Part shown: one piece after another, positions 7,329 to 15,245 of the stretch
How the letters are laid out: each line of letters opens with the position of its first letter
Position numbering within the stretch: the stretch's first letter is position 1
Assembly: GCA_000434735.1 (NCBI GenBank)
Contig: FR881177.1
Coordinates: 1 to 31,066, forward strand
From: Bacteroides sp. CAG:530
Lineage (GTDB): Bacteria > Bacteroidota > Bacteroidia > Bacteroidales > Bacteroidaceae
Direction of reading: 5' to 3'
DNA: 31,066 bases
Translations under genes and position numbers: made by a program
Notes under the pieces: model-generated
What the model saw: the letters and a program-made list of their open reading frames with translations, nothing else
The model's database searches: none
What the model was told of the DNA's origin: nothing

Positions 7329-8858
7329 ATGAAGATTAACCTATTATGCAGACACTTAATGCTAGCAATGGGTCTGGCATTGAGTTTGGCAGCTTGTCAT
7401 GATGGAGCCGATTACATCAATGCTCTGCCTAAAGATGCCGCCATTGTAGTAAGTGCCGACCTTAAGTCGATGGTTCAAAAGAGCGGTCTGACAGATGGCA
7501 AAGGCAAACAAACCGTAAAACGAATCACCGATATTATTAAAAGTGGATTCGACGGTTCGGATAAATTAATAGAAGAAATAGTAGCCACTCCAGATAAAAG
7601 CGGATTGAAGCTTACTGATAAGGTGTATTTCTTCATGGAAGAGAAAGCTACCGCCGCCGGTATGCTGGCTCGTGTATCGAAACAAGGAAATCTGGAAAAC
7701 TTGTTTGAGGCGCTCGCCAAAAACGGAGTGTGCAATGCCTTGAGAGAAAGCAGTGGATGCCAATACACAGCGGTTGGGAACGTACTGGCAGCATTCAACG
7801 ATAAAGCATTCATCATAGTGGCCGACCCTAACGGGGGAAGAGCTGAAGATATGGTGCACACAGCGCAAATGTTGCTCCGCCAGAAAAAAGGAGAAGGGTT
7901 TGCAGCATCGGGCGACTTCAAAAAAATAGAAGAATCGCACGCCGACATTGTCAGTTTCCTCTCTGCCGACATACTGCCAGTAGAATACACATCGTTGGCC
8001 ATGATGGGAATGACTTCTGATATCGACCTTGCAAAGGTGAAGGGACTTGCCGAAATATCTTTCGAAAAAGGAAAGGTTACTCTCGACATACAGAACCTAA
8101 CTACAGACAAGACGGTAATTGAATTGACCAAGAAGCAGCATAACGCATTACTCGGCATGAAAGGAGTTTTCTTAAGCCAATATAATGCCAACACACTCTG
8201 CTTGATAGGCGGTGGAATAGACGGAAAGGCTTATTTCAAATGGCTGAACGAAAACCCTACCATAAGTCAGGTATTAAGCAACTCCATGATTCCTGTCGAT
8301 TTTGAGGCGATATTGGGAGCCATGAAAGGCGATTGGGCTATTGCGGTAAACATGACGAATCCGTTCTCTCCTTCTTATATATTCACTTCGGAAGTTAGCA
8401 ACAGCACTTTCCTCTCTACATTCGAGGACCTGAAGCCTATGCTCGCTATGACCGGCGGACAAATGTCGCTGCAGAACGAGGGTGATAAAGCCTATCGGTT
8501 CATAGCACGCAGCGGAGCTTTCTTCGGTATGGGAAGCGCTCCGGTACAATTCTTCTTCGGTGTAGACGGCAACCGCTTTTATTTCACAAATAATCAGGAA
8601 ATGATAGATGTACGCCCGAAAGGACTTACTCTGGCAGATACAGAATGGGGAAAGCAAGCCAAAGGAAAAAGCTTCTTCATGGGGCTTAATTTCGACGCTC
8701 TGAACAAAGCTCTTGGCCAACGAGCTAACTTACCGATACTAAATTCGTTGGATTATCTGGCAGGAGGCGAACAAGGGACAGACAAAGCGCACATAGAATT
8801 GGCGCTGAAAGATAAAAAACATAATATACTGGAGCTGATAGCAGCCGAAGTGAAATAA
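7329..8858 (+). CDS. DUF4836 family lipoprotein
   Basis: A 509-residue predicted lipoprotein. The N-terminus has a hydrophobic signal ending in lipobox LAAC (Cys23). The mature part begins DYINALPKDAAIVVSADLKSM, the pattern I associate with DUF4836, a Bacteroidales family of unknown function. The rest alternates beta- and alpha-rich stretches with no catalytic motif I recognise. The gene lies 12 nt before an ABC ATPase gene and its permease, so it may be an envelope partner of that transporter (inference from position only). The periplasmic or surface location follows from the lipobox. Confidence 0.8.
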   Translation: MKINLLCRHLMLAMGLALSLAACHDGADYINALPKDAAIVVSADLKSMVQKSGLTDGKGKQTVKRITDIIKSGFDGSDKLIEEIVATPDKSGLKLTDKVYFFMEEKATAAGMLARVSKQGNLENLFEALAKNGVCNALRESSGCQYTAVGNVLAAFNDKAFIIVADPNGGRAEDMVHTAQMLLRQKKGEGFAASGDFKKIEESHADIVSFLSADILPVEYTSLAMMGMTSDIDLAKVKGLAEISFEKGKVTLDIQNLTTDKTVIELTKKQHNALLGMKGVFLSQYNANTLCLIGGGIDGKAYFKWLNENPTISQVLSNSMIPVDFEAILGAMKGDWAIAVNMTNPFSPSYIFTSEVSNSTFLSTFEDLKPMLAMTGGQMSLQNEGDKAYRFIARSGAFFGMGSAPVQFFFGVDGNRFYFTNNQEMIDVRPKGLTLADTEWGKQAKGKSFFMGLNFDALNKALGQRANLPILNSLDYLAGGEQGTDKAHIELALKDKKHNILELIAAEVK

Positions 8859-8870
8859 ATACTAGCGATA

Positions 8871-9515
8871 ATGCAGACTATAGAGTTACACGCTGTTCTG
8901 CCTGAGGTTTTCTCAGGCAGAAACGGCATAGTGAGCGACATTTGGCATCGCGAGGTAAGCTTCAAGAAGGGCAACACCTATCTTATTGAAGCGGCCTCGG
9001 GCACTGGCAAATCGTCGCTCTGCAGTTTTTTATACGGTTATCGTTCCGATTATCAAGGAATGATATGCTTTGATGGTGAGAATATCAAGAATCTGAACGT
9101 AAAGCAATGGGTAGAGCTGCGAAGAAAGCATCTCAGCATCCTATTCCAAGAGTTGAGGCTGTTTCCGGAACTGACGGCTTTAGAGAATGTCAAGCTAAAG
9201 AACGGACTCACCGACTACTGCAAGACGAAGGAAATAAAAGCGTGGTTCGAACGTTTGGGCATAGCCGATAAGGCCGACCAAAAGGCGGGACTCATGTCGT
9301 GGGGACAGCAGCAGAGGGTGGCATTTGTGCGTGCCTTATGCCAACCGTTCGACTTTATTCTCTTAGATGAGCCGATAAGCCATCTTGACGACGGTAACGG
9401 AAGGATAATGGCGGATATTCTGAACGAGGAGCTTGCCAAGAGAGGAGCTACCGCCATACTGACTTCAATAGGCAAGCACATCGATATGAACTATAACCAA
9501 GTCATGAATCTATAA
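8871..9515 (+). CDS. ABC transporter ATP-binding protein, LolD/MacB-like, with altered motifs
   Basis: A 214-residue ABC ATPase. Walker A AASGTGKSS (41-49) lacks the usual first glycine. Q-loop LFQE (91-94), signature MSWGQQQR (142-149; Trp where SGGQ has Gly), and Walker B FILLDEP (162-168) with the D-loop SHLDD are present. After the last strand the sequence reads AILTSIGKHID, so the H-switch His usually found after T198 appears to be Ser. The size is typical of the LolD/FtsE/MacB group. It is paired with the FtsX-like permease gene 22 nt downstream. Together they probably drive a mechanotransmission-type transporter acting on an envelope lipid, lipoprotein or peptide; the substrate is unknown. 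The altered motifs may mean slow hydrolysis. Confidence 0.88.
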   Translation: MQTIELHAVLPEVFSGRNGIVSDIWHREVSFKKGNTYLIEAASGTGKSSLCSFLYGYRSDYQGMICFDGENIKNLNVKQWVELRRKHLSILFQELRLFPELTALENVKLKNGLTDYCKTKEIKAWFERLGIADKADQKAGLMSWGQQQRVAFVRALCQPFDFILLDEPISHLDDGNGRIMADILNEELAKRGATAILTSIGKHIDMNYNQVMNL

Positions 9516-9521
9516 TATAAT

Positions 9522-9528
9522 AAGGAGG
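9522..9528 (+). promoter_or_regulatory. Shine-Dalgarno sequence of the ABC permease gene
   Basis: AAGGAGG located 9 nt before the ATG at 9538. It is one of three strong sites in a window where most genes have none. Confidence 0.65.
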
Positions 9529-9537
9529 ATAGACTAT

Positions 9538-10731
9538 ATGCTTTGGAAATTATTAAAGCAACACATCAGCATTCCGCAGATGACGGGCTTCTTCTTGGCC
9601 AACCTGTGCGGAATGACAATAGTATTGCTCAGCATACAATTTTATAAGGACGTGCTTCCCGTATTTACGCAAGAAGATACGTTCATGAAGAAAGATTACG
9701 TTATTCTTACCAAGCGGGTAAGCACTATCGGCTCCATAACTGGAAGAAGTTCAGCTTTCTCTGCCGACGAAATGAATGAGATAAAGTCGCAACCGTTCGT
9801 CCGCCAGTCGGGAGGGTTCATGCCAGCGCAGTTCAAGGTGATGGCAGGCATTAGCATGGGAGGCATAAACATGCGCACCGATATGTTCTTCGAGTCGGTG
9901 CCCGATGAATTTGTGGATGTAAAGTCAGACCGCTGGCAGTTTTCCGAATCGGATGATGAGGTGCCCATCATTGTTCCACGCAATTATCTGAACTTATACA
10001 ACTTCGGTTTCGCCCAAAGCCGCAACCTTCCTCAACTTTCTGAAGGGGTTATCGGGATGGTTAATCTGAACGTTGAGTTATACGGCAACGGCAAAAGCAA
10101 GATGATGAAAGGCAAAATAGCAGGTTTCTCTAACCGACTGAACACAATTCTTGTGCCCGAGTCGTTCATTGCATGGGGAAACCGTGAGTTTGGCAGCGGC
10201 AAGGAGGCTAACCCCAACCGTGTGATAATGGAAGTTACAAATCCTACCGACGACCGCATAGTAAAGTTCATACGCACACACGGATACGACACCGAAGGCG
10301 ATGAATTGAATGCCGGGAAAGCTACTTGGTTCCTGAAAGTAGTTACCAGCATAGTAATGTCTGTAGGCATATTTATAAGCATACTATCGTTCTACATTCT
10401 CCTGCTCAGCATCTATCTGCTTATCCAGAAGAACACCGTGAAACTGGAGAACCTGCTGATGATAGGCTTCAGTCCTTCGCAAGTGGCACTACCCTACCAA
10501 CTGCTCACCATCATACTTAGCGGAGCGGTATGGATAATCGGTATGGGCATAGTATACGCCACACGCGGTCTATACGCAGATACGCTGAGCGAGCTGTGCC
10601 CATCTACCTGCTCGGGCGGAATGCTTCCTTCCATATTGGCAGGATGCACCTTATTTATAATAGTATCGGTACTTAATTACATCATTATCAAAAAGAAGAT
10701 AGCCTCGCTGTTCTTTGCAAAAAGAAAATAA
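9538..10731 (+). CDS. ABC transporter permease, FtsX/MacB-like
   Basis: A 397-residue membrane protein with the MacB-type layout: one N-terminal TM segment (about 16-34), a large extracytoplasmic domain (about 40-262) and three C-terminal TM segments (about 267-297, 322-344, 366-388). The loop after TM2 (NTVKLENLLMIGFSPSQVA) resembles the coupling region of FtsX-domain permeases. With the upstream ATPase it should form a 4-TM homodimeric transporter that moves cargo out of the inner membrane or periplasm. The substrate is not evident. It is the last gene of the unit that starts at nupG, followed by a terminator at 10754. The start is fixed by a strong Shine-Dalgarno sequence. Confidence 0.82.
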   Translation: MLWKLLKQHISIPQMTGFFLANLCGMTIVLLSIQFYKDVLPVFTQEDTFMKKDYVILTKRVSTIGSITGRSSAFSADEMNEIKSQPFVRQSGGFMPAQFKVMAGISMGGINMRTDMFFESVPDEFVDVKSDRWQFSESDDEVPIIVPRNYLNLYNFGFAQSRNLPQLSEGVIGMVNLNVELYGNGKSKMMKGKIAGFSNRLNTILVPESFIAWGNREFGSGKEANPNRVIMEVTNPTDDRIVKFIRTHGYDTEGDELNAGKATWFLKVVTSIVMSVGIFISILSFYILLLSIYLLIQKNTVKLENLLMIGFSPSQVALPYQLLTIILSGAVWIIGMGIVYATRGLYADTLSELCPSTCSGGMLPSILAGCTLFIIVSVLNYIIIKKKIASLFFAKRK

Positions 10732-10753
10732 CAAAATAAGCAACCAAGCATCT

Positions 10754-10795
10754 ATGCGCCACATGAAGTCAACCGGTTTCATGCGGCGCATTTTT
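10754..10795 (+). terminator. Intrinsic terminator after the ABC permease gene
   Basis: A 14-bp stem (ATGCGCCACATGAA / TTCATGCGGCGCAT) with one mismatch, a 10-nt loop, and a run of five T. Confidence 0.8.
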
Positions 10796-10976
10796 ATTTC
10801 AAATGCCTTACAGAAGGAATTCGCGCACAAAAATGCCCTGTCATTATGTGAACAAACGTTTAATGATGCTCCATACTGTGAAACCTACTATCCTATATTT
10901 CTTGATTTATGTCTGATAACATGGTTTTAAGGATAAAAAATGTTATTTAGTTGCACACTTAACAAATATTTATGGC

Positions 10977-10984
10977 TACATTTG
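10977..10984 (+). promoter_or_regulatory. -7 box of the ATP synthase operon promoter
   Basis: TACATTTG is a full match to TAnnTTTG. The nearest -33-like element is GTTG at 10950-10953, spaced 23 nt, which is weak. An ATG at 10972 lies upstream of this box, so it cannot be the start of atpD if this promoter is used. The leader to the ATG at 11026 is A-rich, with no structure seen. Confidence 0.6.
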
Positions 10985-11025
10985 CGTCACGCAATAGAAA
11001 AAGAAAGAACATAAAAATGAAGATT

Positions 11026-12555
11026 ATGTCAAAAATCGTTGGACACATTTCGCAAGTTATCGGCCCGGTAGTCGATGTGCACTTCAATCTCTCTGCAGAC
11101 GAGGTTGAGGCTGCCTTGCCAAAAATTCACGATGCACTTACCATCAAGAGAAATGATGGACGTACACTTGTGGTTGAGGTACAGCAACACATCGGTGAAG
11201 ACACAGTACGTACCGTGGCTATGGATAGCACCGACGGGTTGCAGCGTGGTATGGAAGTAGTACCTACGGGACAGGCTATCACAATGCCTGTGGGCAACCA
11301 GATAAAAGGACGTGTGATGAATGTGGTGGGCGATGCCATTGACGGCATGAAGACCCTCGACAAAGAAGGAGGATTCCCCATCCACCGCGAACCGCCTAAG
11401 TTTGAAGACTTGGCTACATCGCAAGAAGTTCTTTACACAGGTATCAAGGTTATCGACCTTCTGGAGCCTTACCTTAAAGGTGGTAAGATCGGATTGTTCG
11501 GTGGTGCCGGTGTCGGAAAGACGGTGCTTATTAAAGAGTTGATTAACAATATCGCCAAGAAGCACAACGGATTCTCTGTATTTGCCGGAGTTGGTGAACG
11601 TACACGTGAAGGTAACGACTTGCTTCGCGAAATGATTGAATCAGGAGTTATCAAGTATGGTGACGAATTCCTGAAGAGCATGGAAGAAGGCAATTGGGAC
11701 CTTTCGAAAGTAGATTATAACGAAGTAGACAAATCGCAGGTTGCGATGGTGTTCGGACAGATGAACGAACCTCCTGGAGCACGTCAGTCAGTAGCCCTTT
11801 CTGGTCTTACTCTGGCAGAATCATTCCGTGACCGTGACAACGGCAGTAACTCTCCGCGTGATATCCTTTTCTTTATCGATAACATTTTCCGTTTCACGCA
11901 GGCAGGTTCTGAGGTATCTGCACTTTTGGGACGTATGCCATCGGCTGTAGGTTACCAGCCTACCTTGGCTACTGAAATGGGTCAGATGCAGGAACGAATC
12001 ACATCTACTAAAAACGGTTCTATCACATCTGTACAGGCTGTATACGTGCCTGCCGATGACTTGACCGACCCTGCTCCTGCTACTACATTTACGCACTTGG
12101 ACGCCACTACCGTACTTAGCCGTAAGATTACGGAGCTTGGTATCTATCCGGCAGTAGACCCTCTGGACTCTACATCGCGTATCCTAGACCCGCTGATTGT
12201 AGGAAAAGAACACTACGAAACCGCACAGCGCGTAAAACAGATTCTGCAGCGCAACAAGGAATTGCAAGATATCATCTCCATTCTGGGTATGGACGAGCTT
12301 AGCGATGAAGACCGCTTGACGGTAAACCGCGCCCGTAGAGTACAGCGTTTCCTTTCACAGCCTTTCGCAGTGGCAGAGCAGTTTACCGGCGTGCCGGGCG
12401 TAATGGTATCTATAGAAGATACAATAAAAGGCTTCAAGATGATTCTGGACGGCGAAGTAGACTACTTGCCAGAACAAGCCTTCTTGAACGTAGGTACCAT
12501 AGAAGACGCTATCGCCAAAGGAAAGAAACTGCTTGAGGCGGCTAAGAAAGACTAA
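11026..12555 (+). CDS. atpD: F1 ATP synthase subunit beta
   Basis: The 509-residue catalytic subunit of F1, where ATP is made at the alpha/beta interfaces in the cytoplasm. Visible: N-terminal barrel GHISQVIGPVVDV, Walker A GGAGVGKT (159-166), GERTREGND with the catalytic Glu (E191), Walker B ILFFIDNIFR, and the DELSEED-like stretch ELSDEDRL. I chose the ATG at 11026 because MSKIVGHISQV matches the usual family N-terminus. The ATG at 11017 is possible, and the one at 10972 precedes the promoter. It is the first gene of the operon, unlike E. coli where beta and epsilon come last. atpC follows after 17 nt. Confidence 0.98.
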   Translation: MSKIVGHISQVIGPVVDVHFNLSADEVEAALPKIHDALTIKRNDGRTLVVEVQQHIGEDTVRTVAMDSTDGLQRGMEVVPTGQAITMPVGNQIKGRVMNVVGDAIDGMKTLDKEGGFPIHREPPKFEDLATSQEVLYTGIKVIDLLEPYLKGGKIGLFGGAGVGKTVLIKELINNIAKKHNGFSVFAGVGERTREGNDLLREMIESGVIKYGDEFLKSMEEGNWDLSKVDYNEVDKSQVAMVFGQMNEPPGARQSVALSGLTLAESFRDRDNGSNSPRDILFFIDNIFRFTQAGSEVSALLGRMPSAVGYQPTLATEMGQMQERITSTKNGSITSVQAVYVPADDLTDPAPATTFTHLDATTVLSRKITELGIYPAVDPLDSTSRILDPLIVGKEHYETAQRVKQILQRNKELQDIISILGMDELSDEDRLTVNRARRVQRFLSQPFAVAEQFTGVPGVMVSIEDTIKGFKMILDGEVDYLPEQAFLNVGTIEDAIAKGKKLLEAAKKD

Positions 12556-12563
12556 TAAGAAAC

Positions 12564-12568
12564 GGAGG
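12564..12568 (+). promoter_or_regulatory. Shine-Dalgarno sequence of atpC
   Basis: GGAGG located 4 nt before the ATG at 12573, within ACGGAGGGAGC. Confidence 0.55.
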
Positions 12569-12572
12569 GAGC

Positions 12573-12818
12573 ATGAAAGAGTTACATTTAGTAATTGTCT
12601 CACCCGAACGGATTGTGTTCGACGGAACAATCAGCAGCATCCAGCTGCCGGGCGAAGCCGGACGCTTTCAGGTGTTACATAATCACGCACCGCTGATATC
12701 TACCCTTGTAGAAGGCGATGTGAAATATACCACCACCGACGGGGAACAGACACTGCACATAGCATCGGGCTTTGCCGACGTAAACAATAACGAAATATCT
12801 GTTTGCGTAGAGCTTTAA
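12573..12818 (+). CDS. atpC: F1 ATP synthase subunit epsilon, short form
   Basis: An 81-residue epsilon subunit of the central stalk. It has only the N-terminal beta-sandwich (ELHLVIVSPERIVFDG, LPGEAGRFQVLHNHAPLIS, ASGFADVNNNEISVCVE). The C-terminal helical hairpin, which in E. coli (about 139 residues) inhibits ATP hydrolysis, is absent. The reading frame ends cleanly, so this is a natural short form, not a truncation by frameshift, and similar short forms are known in Bacteroidetes. A good Shine-Dalgarno sequence precedes it. It lies between atpD and the AtpI-like gene. Confidence 0.95.
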   Translation: MKELHLVIVSPERIVFDGTISSIQLPGEAGRFQVLHNHAPLISTLVEGDVKYTTTDGEQTLHIASGFADVNNNEISVCVEL

Positions 12819-12824
12819 AAACAC

Positions 12825-12841
12825 TCGTGTAGATTACACGA
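12825..12841 (+). other. Small hairpin between atpC and the AtpI-like gene
   Basis: A perfect 7-bp stem TCGTGTA / TACACGA with a 3-nt loop. No T-run follows, so it is not a standard terminator. It could be an RNA processing or stability element. Confidence 0.35.
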
Positions 12842-12873
12842 AAAGACTATTACCAACCTTAATATTACATACT

Positions 12874-13365
12874 ATGTTTTTGACAGTCATACGACGGAAG
12901 TTTTTTAAAGAACTGACCATTACAGGAATTGTCCTCACCGCTTTAGTGGGAGGCATATATTATTGGATTATACCCCACAGGTACTTTCCTTGGTTCCCGG
13001 CCATTCCTATATTCTTCTACATCATAGGGCTGTTATACATAGAGTTGGTATCGTTCTTTTATCGTGTAATGCCAGACAAATTGCTGATGTGCTACATGGT
13101 GTGCAAGGGAATGAAATTCGGAGCAAGCGTATTCATGATGGTAGGTTACGGCATCTTGGTTAAGCATAACATTACCACATTTATACTTACGTTCCTCTTT
13201 TTCTTCTTTGCCTTCCTGATATTTGAAACCAAGTTTTTCATCCGTTTTGAACTGAAACTGAAAAACAGAAAAAATAGTAGAAATGAAAAAATTACGGTAC
13301 ATAGCACTCCTTCTGACACTTCTATTAGTGGTGACACCGGAAATGAAAGCGCAACCCAGCGTTGA
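12874..13365 (+). CDS. AtpI-like 4-TM membrane protein of the ATP synthase operon
   Basis: A 163-residue protein with four hydrophobic segments (about 14-33, 41-62, 82-97, 100-118) and a basic then Ser/Thr-rich tail. AtpI/UncI proteins are small 4-TM products of atp operons that help assemble the c-ring. Position just before atpB and the topology suggest the same role, but I see no decisive sequence motif. The last 26 or so residues (from about 138) are encoded in an 83-nt out-of-frame overlap with atpB, so the low-complexity tail may be free to vary. Expression is presumably coupled to atpB. An unrelated membrane protein remains possible. Confidence 0.65.
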   Translation: MFLTVIRRKFFKELTITGIVLTALVGGIYYWIIPHRYFPWFPAIPIFFYIIGLLYIELVSFFYRVMPDKLLMCYMVCKGMKFGASVFMMVGYGILVKHNITTFILTFLFFFFAFLIFETKFFIRFELKLKNRKNSRNEKITVHSTPSDTSISGDTGNESATQR

Positions 13366-14380
13366 CGCTCAGAAAACCGAAGCCACCGCTGAAAAAAGTG
13401 ACGATGTGGATGTAAACGAACTGGTGTTCGGTCATATAGGCGATGCGTACGAATGGCACATCGCGACATTAGGACACACAGAACTAAGCATTCCACTGCC
13501 TGTTATCGTTAAGGCATCCGACGGTTGGCACGTGTTCTCTTCAGCCCGACTGAAAGAAGGCGCGTCTTACGAAGGACTGCATATAGCGAAAGGCGGGAAC
13601 TATGACGGAAAAATAGTGGAAACGGCTCCCGACGGAAACGAAGTGCGCCCCATAGATATCTCTATAACCAAAAACGTATTGGGACTGATGATTAACAGTC
13701 TGATACTGGTGGTACTGATGTTGGCGTGTGCTCGCTGGTACAAGAAACACCCGTTGGAAGACGGAGCTCCAAAAGGAGGCGTAGGTATGATAGAAACAGT
13801 AGTGATGACTATTCAGAACGATGTAATCAAAACCTGCATCGGTCCCGACTACCGCCGCTACTCTCCTTACCTGCTTACCGCATTTTTCTTTGTTCTGGTA
13901 AACAACCTTATGGGATTGATTCCTATCTTCCCCGGAGGTGCTAATATTACAGGTAACATAGCCATTACAATGGTGTTGGCATTATGTACCTTTATAATGA
14001 TTAATGTGTTTGGTAGCAAAGAATACTGGAAAGATATTTTCTGGCCCAACGTACCCGTATGGCTGAAATGCCCGATACCGATGATGCCGGTTATAGAGCT
14101 TTTCGGTATATTCACCAAACCATTCGCACTGATGATACGACTCTTCGCCAACATCATGGCCGGCCATGCCGCCATCTTGAGCTTGGTTGCCATTATCTTC
14201 ATCACAGTAAAGTCTGGAGCGTTAATTAACGGTCCGATGACGGTAGTGTCAGTCTTGTTCGGCATATTTATGGATGGTCTTGAAGTACTCGTAGCATTCA
14301 TCCAAGCCTATGTGTTCACCATGTTGTCGGCCGTATTCATCGGCTTGTCAAGAGAAGGCGGACACGAAGAAAAAGAATAA
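13283..14380 (+). CDS. atpB: Fo ATP synthase subunit a, with signal peptide and periplasmic domain
   Basis: A 365-residue proton-channel subunit of Fo in the inner membrane. The essential Arg is R286 in MIRLFANIMAGH, and the last helix has FIQAYVFTML. It is longer than E. coli subunit a (271 residues) because of an N-terminal extension: a signal-peptide-like start (MKKLRYIALLLTLLLVV, possible cleavage near residue 23), then about 105 residues with the FGHIGDAYEWHI and IPLPVIV blocks before the first TM (131-150). This extension should be periplasmic. The signal peptide supports the start at 13283 in spite of the 83-nt overlap with the preceding gene. An 86-nt A-rich gap separates it from atpE. 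Confidence 0.96.
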   Translation: MKKLRYIALLLTLLLVVTPEMKAQPSVDAQKTEATAEKSDDVDVNELVFGHIGDAYEWHIATLGHTELSIPLPVIVKASDGWHVFSSARLKEGASYEGLHIAKGGNYDGKIVETAPDGNEVRPIDISITKNVLGLMINSLILVVLMLACARWYKKHPLEDGAPKGGVGMIETVVMTIQNDVIKTCIGPDYRRYSPYLLTAFFFVLVNNLMGLIPIFPGGANITGNIAITMVLALCTFIMINVFGSKEYWKDIFWPNVPVWLKCPIPMMPVIELFGIFTKPFALMIRLFANIMAGHAAILSLVAIIFITVKSGALINGPMTVVSVLFGIFMDGLEVLVAFIQAYVFTMLSAVFIGLSREGGHEEKE

Positions 14381-14466
14381 TTAATGAATATCAGAGCCTA
14401 AACAAAGACGCTGATTATCAAGAGAAAAATAAAAAAGAAAGTATAACCATTTAAAACTAAAGAATT

Positions 14467-14721
14467 ATGTTAATGTCAGTTTTATTGCAGGCTGCTGCAG
14501 GTGTAGGTATTAGTAAATTAGGTGCTGCTATTGGTGCAGGTATCGCAGTTTTGGGCGCAGGTTTCGGTATCGGTAGAATCGGTGGCGCTGCCATGGACGG
14601 CATCGCACGCCAGCCAGAAGCTTCAGGCGATATCCGTATGAGTATGATCATCGCTGCCGCTTTGGTAGAAGGTGTTGCACTGATTGCTATCGTAGTTTGT
14701 TTATTGACTTTGTTCTTGTAA
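14467..14721 (+). CDS. atpE: Fo ATP synthase subunit c
   Basis: An 84-residue two-helix hairpin protein that forms the rotor ring. Helix 1 is glycine/alanine-rich (GAAIGAGIAVLGAGFGIG), the polar loop is ARQPEA (47-52), and helix 2 carries the ion-binding carboxylate E68 in ALVEGVALIAI. The residue after E68 is Gly, not the Ser/Thr of sodium-binding rings, and helix 1 lacks their Gln, so proton coupling is more likely. An alternative start is the second Met at 14473. The 86-nt A-rich leader may help make extra copies of this subunit. Confidence 0.97.
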   Translation: MLMSVLLQAAAGVGISKLGAAIGAGIAVLGAGFGIGRIGGAAMDGIARQPEASGDIRMSMIIAAALVEGVALIAIVVCLLTLFL

Positions 14722-14736
14722 TTAAAATAACAAGTT

Positions 14737-15240
14737 ATGGGATTATTAACTCCGGATCCGGGTCTGGTGTTTTGGATGCTTGTCATTTTTGGAGCCGTAT
14801 TCTTCATATTGGCGAAGTTCGGTTTCCCGGCAATCATCAAAGCAGTAGAGGACCGGAAGACATATATTGACAATTCATTAAAGTCAGCTCGCGAAGCGAA
14901 TGAGCGTCTGGCCCATGTGAAGGAAGAAAGTGAACAGCTGCTTCAGGAGGCACGTGCCGAACAGGCACGCATCCTCAGTGAAGCGTCTGCCACTCGCGAC
15001 CGCATTATCAAGGAAGCGCAGTCTAAAGCTATCACAGAGGGTAATCGCCTGATGGAAGAGGTTAAGAAACAGATAGAAACAGAAAAAGAAAGCGCCTTGA
15101 GAGACATCCGTCGTCAAGTAGCGATGCTATCTGTTGACATAGCCGAAAAAATCATGCGCAACTCATTGAAAGATAGCAAGGAACAAGAAGACTTGATTAA
15201 TCGCATGCTCGATGAGATGATTGAAACATCTAAAAAATAA
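14737..15240 (+). CDS. atpF: Fo ATP synthase subunit b
   Basis: A 167-residue peripheral stalk subunit with one N-terminal TM segment (about 8-27, VFWMLVIFGAVFFILAKFGF) followed by a long, charged, coiled-coil helix (about 35-150) rich in Glu, Lys, Arg and Ala. It links subunit a to F1 through delta. The length is normal. It sits 15 nt after atpE and 5 nt before atpH, in the standard order. Confidence 0.96.
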   Translation: MGLLTPDPGLVFWMLVIFGAVFFILAKFGFPAIIKAVEDRKTYIDNSLKSAREANERLAHVKEESEQLLQEARAEQARILSEASATRDRIIKEAQSKAITEGNRLMEEVKKQIETEKESALRDIRRQVAMLSVDIAEKIMRNSLKDSKEQEDLINRMLDEMIETSKK

Positions 15241-15245
15241 GAGTT

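Noticed and set aside
10715..10930. A 71-codon ORF overlapping the end of the ABC permease gene
   Set aside because: It runs through the terminator hairpin, has a composition unlike protein, and no start signal.
10972..11025. Upstream ATG that would add 18 residues to AtpD
   Set aside because: It lies before the -7 box TACATTTG, and the extra residues are not part of the beta-subunit family.
14467..14721. Sodium-coupled ATP synthase
   Set aside because: Subunit c lacks the Gln in helix 1 and the Ser/Thr after the key Glu that mark sodium-binding rings.
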